DNA from: Pleodorina starrii
Taxonomy: Eukaryota; Chlorophyta; Chlorophyceae; Chlamydomonadales; Volvocaceae
DNA length: 64,000 nt
Reading direction: 5' to 3'
Assembly (NCBI GenBank): GCA_030267565.1
Contig: BRXU01000040.1
Span: 682,001-746,000 of the forward strand
The position numbers and the translations under genes were made by a program. Positions 43,201-55,200 of the stretch are shown in pieces. The first letter of the stretch is position 1, and each line of letters starts with the position of its first letter. The notes under the pieces were generated by a model that worked only from the letters and a program-made list of their open reading frames with translations, was not told where the DNA came from and did no database searches.

Positions 43201-46200
43201 ATCCCACCCCCCCACACCCCCCCACACCCCCACCCCCCACGCACACACCCACCCACCGCACCTGCGGCTCCACGCTGTCAAACAGCGCCCTCCACTCGTC
43301 CGGGCAGCCCGCGATCACCTCCGGCAGCCCCTCGAAGGCCGGACACACATTGGGTGCCCGCAGCAGCTCCCCCCATGCCTTGGCACTCAACCAGTCGGCG
43401 CCCTCGGGCCGCTGCACGTCGCGCTCAGGCACACCCACCCCGCCTGCAAAAACAGGGGGAGGCAGGGCAGGCAGGGGAGGACAGGACAGGTCAGGGCAGG
43501 CAGGGGAGGCACACGGCGTTGTGCGCATGCGGCGCATCATAAGTGTACAAAACCTTACATGACATGACATGCCGTTTTCTGCCCGGTTGGGGGGCCTCCT
43601 CCCCCCCCCCACCCCTTCACCCCCTCCCATCCCCATTTCCCCCCCCCCCAACCCCCAACCCCTCCCACCCAACCCCCCTAACCCCCCCCCACCCGTGAGC
43701 AGGAACTGGTAGAGGTGTGGCTCCAGTCGTCCCTCACTGCGGCTCATCAGGATGCGCGCCGACAGCAGGAAGGCGAACAGCAGCTTGTCCTTCTCAAACA
43801 GAGACCTGCGGGGGGGGGGGGCAGGGGGGAGAGAGGGGGAGGAGGGGGAGAGAGGGGGGAGGAGGGGGAGGGAGCAGGGCGGATGGATGCTCGAGGCAGA
43901 AGGAGGACCGCTGCGGGACATGCGGTGACGACCGCCGCCGGCGAGATACCGGGGGAGGGGGAGGGGCAGTAGGAGCCACGCGTGCGGGACGAGACGGGAC
44001 GGGACGGGACTGCGCTGAAACGTAACGCGCTGCGGTTGCGGTCGCGGATGCAGTGCAGCCCATGCCGCCCACCCACCCACCCACCCAACCCACCTGCATA
44101 TGTTTTGGTACAGCGCGTATGTGAAGTGGTCGTTGATGTTGTGCAGCCGCTCCGCCACATCGTCCACCTTGGCAGCCTGAAACCACCAAGGACACCAACA
44201 CCACCGGGGCGAGGGGCGGTGGGGAAGGTTGACAACGGGGGTTGGGAGATAACGGAAAGAGGGAAGCTCAGGGCCCCAATCCGGCCTGGGTTTGGTGGAC
44301 ATTCAGCAGTCACCAAAAGGGAGAAGGGCGGTCAGCCAGGGGGCGAGGCCCATCCTACCGCCAAGAGCCGCCTGTGGGCAGCCACCACCGCCACCGCCGC
44401 CACCACCACCGCAACCACCGCATCGCCTCTCCCAAACCATCCACCCATCACCTGCTTGGCGAGGTTTGCTCTGCTGCGGTTCTATTATACTCGCCCAACC
44501 CCCCACCTCCCCCACCCCCTCCCCTCCCCTCCCCTCCCCAGTCCCCACCTGTTGTATGGACCTCACGAACAGCTTGAGGAACCATGCCAGGCTGTACTGG
44601 TACATGGGGTCCACCGCCGCCATGTCCCGGATGCAGAAGAACAGCGTGGCGTTGAAGGTGCCGCAGGGGGCGTAGGCGGTGCGGGCCGTGTCGATGGCTC
44701 GCTGGGTGAGCTCCGAAGCCTCCTGCTTGAGACTGATCTCATTGGACACCGCCTTGGCCTCGGACAGGATCTGAATGGCGGTGGCGTCCTCCAGGATGTT
44801 GCCCTGGAGGGGGTGGGGGGGGGGGTTGGGGGGGAGGGGGGAGGGGGAGGGGAGGTGGCGGGTAGAAGGGGGAAGGGGAGGGGAAGTGGAGGGGCGGTGG
44901 CGGATAGGAGGAGGGGGAGGTGGACGGTTGCGGCAGGCGGCCGCGGACAGGGAGGCGTGCGGCGGCGGCGGGTACCGGTGGAAGAAAGACAAACCGCAGC
45001 AGGTCGGGGGTCGGGAATCGGGGGTCAGTGGCGGTTTGTCGATTTCTGCTTTCTAGGGGCGCTGCTAGACATGACTTGGCATGCACCCCCCCCCGGCCAA
45101 GCTCGCGTCAGGGAGGGACCGACGGCCTCCATGCCCCCCCCCACACCATCCGCCCCAGGGCCCCCCCTTCCTCCCGCCCCCCTGTCTCCCCTCGCCAGCC
45201 CGTCACCTTACCTGTGACGATGACAGCACCTGCAGGATGCGGTCCTCGATCTCCGCCAGCTTCTTCTTGTTCTCCGCACTCTCAACAACCTGAGAAGAAA
45301 CCACACCACACCACACAGCAGCAGCGATTAACAGCAGCGAACAGCGGCTCGGACAGAGTGGGTGCGAGGGAGTGGGGCAGTGCAGATGCGGCGGTGAAGC
45401 CGCACCCCCAGAGACAGCAGTAGCAGCAGCACCATGGAGGCCTGGGCATTCGGAGATGCTGCTCATAGGCCGGCGGCGCTCTCTTTGCGACAATGACAAG
45501 CACTGGGCCGACACAAAGAAAGCCCGCCCGTCGCGATGCGGCTGCGGCGAGCGACGGCTACTGATACTACGACCGACCCACGGGTCAGCCGAGCCGTCCC
45601 TCCCGTCTGTCCTTTCCCCCCCTCCCTTACCCCCCCTCCCTCCCCCCCCTCCTCCCCCCCCACCAGCTGCTGCCTCTGCTCCTCCAGGTCGGGTCGCTCC
45701 TGCGCCACCACCACCCCCAGCAGCTGGTCCGCCAGGCCGTCCGGAGTGATCATGAAGTTGAGCAGGGTCACCTTGACGGCGGTCTCGGGCAGGTAGTGAG
45801 GGTTCCGGAGCGAGGTGGTGATGTAGAACCTGCAGGGAGGGAGGGGGCGGGGGGGGGGGTAAAAAAAATGATACCGCAGCGGAGCGGGGCGGGGCGGGTG
45901 GGGGGTGAGGGGTGGGGGGGAAGGGGGAAGGGGGTGCAGGATAGGCGGATGGGCGGATGGCAAAGGCGCAGGGTGCGGAAGTGTGTGGAAGTGTGCGAAG
46001 GGCGGGAAGCAGGCGGCGGGACGCGGCGTCGGCGGCGGCGGCGGCGCCGGGGTAGGTGGTGGCTGCCACTTCAGCTCAGCCGCTGGTCAGCTCGGGTGGG
46101 TGGGTCACTCACTTGAACTGGTCGGAGAACTCGACGGTGGTGTCACCCAGGCGCAGGTACGACAGACCGCCCTGCTTGAACACCTGAAGCAGCAGCAGAG

Positions 46201-49200
46201 ACCGGCACCGGCACGAGGAAGGGGAGGGGGAGGGGTCAGTGAGGCGAGGTGGGCACAGGCCGGTTCGGTACAGCGACCCCCCCCCCCCGACGAGGGACGG
46301 GTCGTCTCCAAACAGCGGTCTGTCCGGTCTGTCCAGCCTGTCCGGACAAGGACACCACCCAACACGCAGCCCGGCCGGCAACTAAGGGGGGCAGCAGCAG
46401 CAGCAGGGGGAGTAGGAGTAGGAGTAGGGGGTTGCGGGCAGGCAAGCCGGGTCCGCTCCGCGCCCTTCCGAACCCCACCCCGGCTGCCCACCAACAAACC
46501 ACCAGCCCGCACCTCACCGTGTGCCACCCCTCCCCTCGGTGCGCGCGCACGGCCCGGGACCCAACCCAGCCCGCCCTCCCTCCCTCCCTCCCGCAGCCCC
46601 TCCCTCCCTCCCTCCCTGCCTCCCCCCCACCTGTTTCAGCAGCAGTGGCTCCAGGGAGGGATCCAGCTCCTCGCCCACGTTCTCCAGCAGCACCGGCAAC
46701 CCGAACTGCACCGCATTCTCCAACGTGCGCATGTAGTCGCTGTCGGTGAGCTTGATGACGCGCAGGTCGCGACGACCCTCCATGTGCTTCACCCACTTGT
46801 TGGCCTGAGGGGGGGGTCGAAACGGCGGTGGTAGTTGGGGTGGTTGTTGGGGTACGGTAGTTGGGGGCTGTGTCACCTCACCTCGCCTCTTCACGTCCCC
46901 ACGATCTCACCACCCGCTGAACCTCCCCCCCCCACCGCTCTTCCCCTCCTCCCTCCCCCCTCTTTCCTCTTACCTGCGACTGCGGGTCGATCATGAGCGG
47001 CCAGCGCCTTGCGTTGTCCACCATGATTGCATTGTCGATGGAGAAGGCGTCATTCGGCAGTCCGTCGATGGTCCAGGAGCGGATCTTGACCGGGTCGCCC
47101 AGGGCAGCAGCCAGACCGAAGGAGGGGGAGCGGGGGATGCGGGCGGCGGCGCAGGCCTCCACCCACTTACCCACAGCGGACTCGCGGTAGGAGGCGGTGA
47201 AGGCGCCCAGGTAGCCGATCACGCCTGGGGCCGGGGATTGAGTGTGGATGGGGGTGGGTGGGGGCGGGAGGTAGGGGGGGTTGGGGGGTGGGTATGTGGG
47301 TGAATATGTGCGCGTATGTGCGTGGAGGGTTGGGTATATGTGTGTTACGTGGGCGCAGGGGAGGGTTGTGTGTGTATGTGTGTTCAAGTGTGTCACGCAC
47401 GCACGCCGTGTCGGCTCGCGTTCCGTAATCGCTGCGCACTCTCCCCTCCCCTCCCCTCCACTGCACACACACACCCAGACCCAGACACCCTACCCTTCCC
47501 TCCTCGGACACTCGTTGTCACGGCTGCGTACGTGGCCGCCAGGAGTCGGCCCCCCCGTAATCGTTCCCCTCCGCTCCCCTCCCCTCCGCTGCATCCCCCC
47601 CCCCAGCACCCTCCCTCCCTCCCTCCTCAGACACAGGCCCCCCATCCCCATCTCCATCTCCCCTCCGCCGCTCTCCCCCTCCCCCTCCGCCCCCTCACCC
47701 GCCGCAATGAGCATGTCCCCGGTCAGGCACTCGTACTGCCCCCCCATCTTGGCAGCCGCCTCCGTCCAGCGCGTCTTCTCGCCACCCAGGCCGCTGATCA
47801 GCTTCTCAGCACGCTCCAATTTGGCAGTGCACAGCTCCGTCTCGGCTGCGGAGGCACGTAGGGGGCACAAAGGGGGTGTGTATGGCGCGGGGGGGGGGCG
47901 GGAAAGGGACGGCAGCGCGCAGGAGGGCCGACGTGGCCGCGTAGGATGTGGCCCGACCCGCGATCTATGACTGCGCTATTAGGACTGCGCCCAACGGTGG
48001 CTGTGTGGGGCTTCCTTCGGGCTGCAACTCGAAGTAGGGCGCCCTCCCCCACCCCCCCGACCCCCACCGCGCCCTTCACTCCCCCGCCTTCCGCCCCCCT
48101 TCCCCCCCCCTCCAGCCCCCCCCCTGCCCCACCTTCCAGCCGGGCCTTCTCCGCAATGGACTTGTCCAGTTGTCGCTCCAGGGTGGCCAACCGACCCATC
48201 ACCTCGGCCAGGTCGGCTTGCTTGGCCTGAAGGGGGGGGAGGGGGGTTTGGGAGGGGGAAAGACCGTTTGTCTCACTGTAAAGCGCACCTTTATGCGCTT
48301 TCCTGTCGAACATAGGCCAGCTTTTGGCGGCATTATCGGTACTCCGACTGTCAAGCTGCTATAAGGGTTTTATGAGGATACCTACAGCGCCTACACCATC
48401 CCAACCAATTCACCATCCAAACAACAAACTAACCAACCAACCCCACCGGCCGGCAGCTCTCCAGATCCGCACAACCCCGCTCCCAGCCTCCTCCCTCCCA
48501 CCCCAAGCCCTGCCCTCCTCCTTTCCACCCCCTTAAGATATTCGATTGGAACCTGCTTTTGCCGCAACCAATACCAGGTCCGCTTTCGCATTGCACTCTC
48601 ATACAACCCCCCATCTATGCCCCCCCCCTCAACCCCCTCAACCCCCTCTCAACCCCCCCCCCACTCGCCTTGAGTGCCTCCATGACTTTGTTGTACTCCG
48701 CCTCCGCCACCGCCAGCGCCGCCCGCTTGGGCGCCACCACCTTGGCCACCTTGTCGTACTGGTCCATGGCACATACCCACTTGCACAGACCCTCAGCGGC
48801 ACTGAGGAGGAGGCAGAGAGGGGCAGCAGCAGCAGCAGCAGCAGCAGGAGAGAGAGAGTTGGGGAGGGCGGGAGAGGGGGGCGGGGCGGGGAGGGGGAGG
48901 TCTCCGGGGTATGTACGGGAATGTAACACCGCAGAGCGAATGAGACTGCCGACGATGTAGTCAGTCAGTCAGTCAGTTATCAACCCATCCTTGATATTAT
49001 ACGGTACCGCCGCTGGCCGCTGGCAGAAAAACATGGCTTCACGAGGCCAGCGCCCTCCCAAGTGCCGCCTCTCCTTCGCGGCGCAGCACAGCCCAACCCG
49101 CACAGCGCACAGCCCAGAGCACACAGCCCACAGCCCGGCCCGCACAGTCCGGAGGCAGCTACCTTACCTAGAGGCCTTGGCGGCGTTCCCCGGCGTGAAC

Positions 49201-52200
49201 TCGGGGTTGGAGGTGAACTCACGGCGGATGCGCTCGATGATCTTGGGAGGTACGGCATCCTTGTCGTACTCCTGTGTTGTCGCGAGGGCGGGCGGGCGGG
49301 CGGGCGGGGAGGGGGGGAGTGGTGGAGGCACGTGAGGACGGGTGGGCGCGCGCGCGAAAGCCTGCCGCACGCTTTTCGACGCATGTGTATGCGAGCGGGT
49401 AAACCCCCGCCCGCCCCCCGCTCGGGGCCGCACTACGTTGCCCTATCCTGGCCTGCCCGACAAATCCCAAACCGTGCAAGGGCGGGCAGTCCGCTCAACG
49501 TTTGCCAAGACGCCAACGTCTGTTCTGTCTGTCTGTCCGCCTGCCCACCCACTTGCCCGCTCCCCTCTTGTCTGTTCGGCCCCCGCTTGACATGGCTTGC
49601 GGCTGTGTCCGCACGCACCAAAGCCACCACCACCACCACAACCACCAACACGTGCCCTTCACTCATCATACGACCTCGCCCACCCAATCGCGGGCCCCCC
49701 AACTGTAAAACCCGAACCCCCCGTCCCCTCCCCCCCCCCACCCCCCCACCCACCTTGAGCGTCTTGACGAACATCGGGTCCGCCAGCAGCTTCTGTGCCG
49801 AGCCCCAATAGTCCTCAATCATCTTGCCACTGCCGCTGGGGTCCTTGATCCTACAGCGACAACGACAACACACAGAAGCAGCGACAGCAGCAGCAGCGAC
49901 AACAACAGAGACAGAAGCAGCAGCAGCATTGACACCAGCACCCACAGGCGCATGACGCAGCGGCCGCGGACAAGAGGAGAGCCAACAACAAGAAAGGGGG
50001 GGAGGGGCAAGGGGGGTGATGTCAAATCCGATTTGTTGTTGAATATGATTCGTCGCTCCATGCCCCATGTCCTGCACCCTGCGCCCGCGCGCGCCCTGGC
50101 CTGGGGCCTCGGACGCCCAAACGCCTCAGACGCCCCGTGCTAATCCTCCTTCACTCCCCTCCCCTTCCCACCCCCCCATCAAGCCCTCCATCTCCCCCCA
50201 AGCCCCCTCCAGCTCCCTCCCACCCACTCACACCCCATCTTCCCCCCAGCTCCTCCTCCTCCCCTGACGCTCCTCTCGCCCCCCTCCAGCCCCTCCCCCA
50301 CCCCGCCCAAACCTCCTCCCCCCCTTGCCCCCCCTCCCGCCCCTCCCACCCTCCCACCCCCACCTCTGCGGCTTGATGTCCAGCAGCACACACACCGCCT
50401 CCATGACCAGTTTGATTGTGGAGGGCGGGTTCTTGAAGCTCTGGACCAACTTGATGTCGGCGGGCTTGATGGTGTCAAGGGCGGAGATGGCGGCCTGGGG
50501 GGGGGGAGGGGGACGGGAGGGTGGAGGGGAGGGTGGGAGGATGAGGAGGAGGCTGGAGGACGTCCTTTCCCTTAAGGGTGTGTGTGTGGTTGGGTGGTTG
50601 GGTGTGTGTGTGTGTGGTTGGTTGGTTGGTTGGTTGGTTGGGTGGGTGGGTGGCAGCAGCGGGGAAGGGCACAGAGGGTGACGGGTGTGGTCCGAGGGGG
50701 GAGGGGGTGGGGTTGCAAGGGCGGAGGAGGGGGCGGGGCTGCGGGCGTGTGCGGGTGTGGGGTATTACCCAGCTATTACCCGGCCCCCCGCCCCCTCTCC
50801 CCACACCTTCACGGGTCTCTTATCTGTATTGCTGCAACCAGTACCAGCACCGATATCGCACGCACTCTATGACCACCCCCCTCCCCCCCCCCACCCCTAC
50901 CTCCCCATCTCCTCCCCACCTCCCCCCCCTCACCTCCAGAATGGGTATCGCCTCCGCCAGCGCGTCCTCGCACTCGGTCTTGATGGCGTTGGCGGCCGCC
51001 GCGGCGCCCTCCGCCTTCTTCACCTCCCGGTCCACAATCGCCTTCTTGGGCTCAACCACCTGGACACCGGAGGCAGGGCGGGGGGGGGGCGCGGGGTCAA
51101 GGAGAGGAGAGGGGAGACAGGGGGCGGCCAGTACAATGTGTGGATGGTTAGGGTGGGTGTGGGTGGGTGGGTGTATGGGGGAGAGGGGGTTGCATGGAGG
51201 CCGGTTTGCGCCCGTCAGGAACGAGAGGCGGGAACCAGCCCACCAGCTCCACCAGAGCTGACCTAACCCTAATCCGGTCAGCCACACACACACACACACT
51301 GAGCCGGTCAACTGAGCTCCCGACCTAAGCATCACAAGCGCCCCAACTCTCCTCTCCCCCTCTCCCTCCCTCCCTCCCTCCCCCCCCTCCCTCCCCTCCC
51401 TCCCGCGCACCTCCGTCTTCTCCTTTGACACTGTGGCCATGAGCCGCTCCGTCTCCTCCACCGTCCGAATGAGCACCGGCTTCAGCGCCGTGAGCTCGTC
51501 CTGCATGATGCTCACCTGACTGGCGGTGAACTGAAGCTTATCGAGACCCACCTCGTAGCGCCGCTTGGCGGCAGACACCTGCGGGGGGGGGGATTGCGGG
51601 GGCGGGGAGGGGAGGGCGGGTTCGGGGTCGGGGGCGCACGTGAGCAAACCCGCGCACACGCACACACGTACACGCACGCGCCTGGAACCCATGCGACGGA
51701 CACGGGACCGGGTGGGTTGGGGTGGAACGTGGAAGTTAACCATGATACGTCTCGCCCATCGGGGCCCCTCTTCCTCCCTCCCCGTCCCTCCCTCTCCCCC
51801 CCTCCCTTGCCCCCCTCCTTTCCCCCCCTTACCTCTGCCCGCTTGGCCCCCAGCAGTGTGGTGAAGCACGTGATGAGCTCCAGGTAGGAGGTGGGCGTTA
51901 CGTAGTTTACCCGCCCTTGCTCAGCCCGGAAGGCCTCACTCAGCTGCCGTACATCCTCGTGGAACATCTTGCACTGCCGCATCACCGCCAGTCGTTGGGC
52001 CGAGGTGAGGTCCACTTCGCGCAGGAACTTCATGGCGACCGCCTCCAGAGCGTCGTCGGGCCAGGCGGTGAACCTGAGGGAGGCGGGGGGAGGGAGGGGA
52101 GGGGTGAGGGGGGTGAGGAAGGGGAGGGGAGGGGAGGGAGGGGGGATGGAGATTAAAGGGAGAGGTTTTTAATAGCGCGAGTTTTGTTGAGACACGCGCG

Positions 52201-55200
52201 ACACGCACGCACGCGCGCATTGCCGTACACACACACACATCTTGTGTCGTACCAGTCGATGGTACAGCAGTTGACGAGCGATGGGAACTGTCGCAGTCTC
52301 TCCCGGAATGCGTCCCCGATGGGGCTCATGGCCAGCACGATGTGCAGGTTGTCCCGGGTCTTGTCCACAAAGTAAGCCCACAGATCCACGGCGCTCTCCA
52401 GCACCTGACCCTCCTTCTTGGAGGATACGCGGCACTGCTCGAGCAGGGTGGCGCGCTCGTCGTAGGGGAACATGTTGGGAACCTGTGAGGGTACGGGGTA
52501 TGGGGTATGGGTACGGCGGCCGGGGGCTGAGTACGGCGGCCGGGTACGGGTACGGGGGCCGGGTATGGCGGCCGAGCGGGCAGGTGCAGTAAGGCAGGTG
52601 CAGCAAGGCAGGTAGCAGCGCGAGTCAGCGGGGCAGCGCCCCTCACGTCGATGTTCCCCCCCTGGCTGAGTTACCAACACCCCACACCTTCCAGCTCTTC
52701 TTCCCCAGCCCCTCCGCTGCGGCATGGCCTTCATTTACCCCCCCCCCCCCCCCGGGCAGCTCACTCCCCCTCTCCCTCCCCCTGTCTCCCCCCCAGCCCC
52801 CTCCCCTCCCCCTCCCCTCCCCCCTCTCCCCTCCCCCTTCCCCCCCCCCCTCACCTCCCCGCTGTTGAGCAGGTTGTTGATGTCCTCCACGAAGCTCTCC
52901 ACCTTAATCTGCGAGTCGCTGAACAGAAACACGGCCGGCTTGTTGTCGCCCCCCGCACTGCGAACAAAGCGCTTCAGGTCCTCCCGCCACTCGGCAGCTC
53001 CGTAGCTCTTGCTGATCTCAACCTGAAGGAGGGTGGCGGGGGTGTGGCGGAGTGGCGGGGTAAGAGAGGAGTGGCGGGGTGCGGGGTGAGTGCGGGGTGC
53101 GGGTCTGAGTGCCGGTCCGGTCGAGGAGGATGAGTCAGTCCGATCAGGGGCTGCGGAAGAGCAACAACAGAGCTCGCTCAGAGCAATCCCAACCAATCCT
53201 AACTCCCGCCCCGCCGCAGCCTTTCCCTCCCTTCCCTCCCTCCCTCCCTTCCCTAACCCCACCCACCCCACCCACCCATCCCCCTCTCCCCGCCGCTCCC
53301 TCCTCCCCCCCACCCCCCCACCCCCCACCCCACCTGGAACGTGGTCATGCCGCAGACAAAGGCCGCCAGCCTCGCCAGGCTCTGCCTCCCGCTGCCTCCC
53401 ACCCCCACGAGCAGGAGGTGGCCCCCCGGCTGTTTGAGCACGCGGGCAATGCGGGAGATGTGCTCCACCGCATACAGGAACACGGCCAGGTTCATGGGGC
53501 GCTTGGAGGCGGCGTTGTGGTCGGCGAGCAGCTCCTCGACACGGGAGGTGAGGGAGGACATGTCGCTGATCTCGTCGTACAGGCGGGCGGCGGGGTCCTC
53601 TGGAGGAGGGGGGGGTTAGGGGGAGGAGGGGAGAGGGAGAGGGGGGAAAGGGGTAGGGGTAGGGGGGTTAGGGGGGTAGGGAGGGGACGGAACCCCAGGG
53701 CGACGGGAGTTAGGGTGGCCCCCCTGGAAGCCGAGGGACATGGGGGGCGAGGGCGGGGGCGAGGGCGAGGAGAAGGGTGGGGGAGGGGTGGGGGGCCGGT
53801 GAAGAAGTGGAGTGGAGGCAAGCGACGCGGGGCCAGAGAGGAGGGGCGGGAGAGGGGCCCAAGCGGTGCGGAATTGACACTCCAATGACCGACCCACGGG
53901 TCACTGAGCATGGGACCCACCCGTCATGGGACCCACCCGCGCATCCCCAGTTCCCCACACACCCACTCATCCCCACACCCACGCCTCCCCACACACCATT
54001 GTCATCCATGTAGTCGCCGAAGAAGCAGCGCCGCACCTCCTCAATCGACAGCTCGCCGCCGTTACTGCTGGCCTGCGCCTGAGTCGGAGGTGGCGGCTGC
54101 GCCGCCTCGCCCTCGCCCTCGCCTCCCGCCGCGCTCTGGGAGGCAGGCGACGGCGGCGCGCCTCCCCTCAGGTGTACGAACAGCTGATCGAAGTCCGCCG
54201 CCAGCTTGTCCTTCATGACGGATCGGAGGTACGACAGGAACCAGGAGCGGTCCTTGTCATCCACCAGGCGGTCGTAGAAGACGCGCAAGATCTGCGGCGG
54301 GGAGGGGAGGGGGGGCGGAGAGGGAGGGGGGGAGAGGCCAGGGGAGGGGGGTAACGAGGACTGAGAGGGCTTTGCTTACGTGCGGTGTACGACCCCTCCT
54401 CTCGGACTCCCCTCCCCCCCAACTCCCCTTGAGGAGGGGGTTGCCCTTTTTACGGGGGGTGGGGCCGTCTTGGCGGGAGGGACCGAACACACTACGAACA
54501 CCCATACATGTACGGGGGCACCCCCCAACAGCCTCTCGCCTCCGGGGGCTCAGGCGGAGGCGGAGGCGGAGGCGAGGGATACGAGTCCAACCCACTGCCG
54601 CCCCCACCCACCCACCCCCACTGACTGACTGAAACCCCCACCACCCCCCCACACACACCCAACCCCCGCCCCCCACCCCCACCCCCCAAGCGCCCCCCCC
54701 CTCCTTGCCTCGTGCGCCCACAGCCGCAGGTACTTGTCCTTTGCGGCTGCTGGCTGCTCCCCCAGCAGCTGCGGCGGCAGCAGCAGGAAGCCCTGCATGA
54801 CGCGGGAGATGTCCCGCAGATTGAAGGTGTAGTGGGAGCGGGTGGGGGTGGGGAGCAACTGGGAGGCCACACGGCCGTACACGGACAGAGTGGCGGAGAT
54901 GATGGGCTCACGCAGCTCCTGAGGGTTTGGGGGGGGGGAGGGAGGGAGGGAGGGTTGGGTTTGGGGTTTCGGAGCGCGCCACGCGGACACGGCGGAGGGG
55001 TTTCGGAGGACGGCAGCGAGGCAGGATGGGTGCGGATGTGGGTGGATGGGTGGGTGAGTGGAAGGCAGGCAGGCAGACACACGGCAGGCACGGAGACGGC
55101 TGACAGGTGTGCGGAGGGGCGTGCGGTGTGCGGAGGGGTAATGCTCAAGGAGATGGGAGAGTCTTGCAGAGCCATAGGACGTAGCACGTACAAACAGACT

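Larger units (their letters stand above)
34256..44176 (-). other. Dynein: AAA6 and C-terminal domain
   Basis: Exons 44176-44094, 43805-43693, 43443-43262, 42777-42425, 42015-41862, 41697-41598, 41101-40991, 40682-40374, 37150-36813, 36346-36222, 35706-35511, 34918-34739 and 34486-34256. Landmarks: [130 protein letters not shown] and [19 protein letters not shown]. Two insertions stand out: a Pro/Ser-rich stretch in exon 40682-40374 and a polyglycine run in exon 37150-36813. Confidence 0.95.

Noticed and set aside
42805..43256. Gly-Trp-Gly-Val repeat open frames on the minus strand
   Set aside because: They are translations of the CCCCA pentanucleotide array inside a dynein intron.
43982..45217. 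411-codon plus-strand open frame across dynein exons
   Set aside because: It is antisense to several conserved dynein exons and their C-rich intron ends. No motif supports a gene on the plus strand.
46019..46052. CGG-rich trinucleotide run as a possible coding repeat
   Set aside because: It lies inside a dynein intron between verified exons, so it is simple-sequence DNA.
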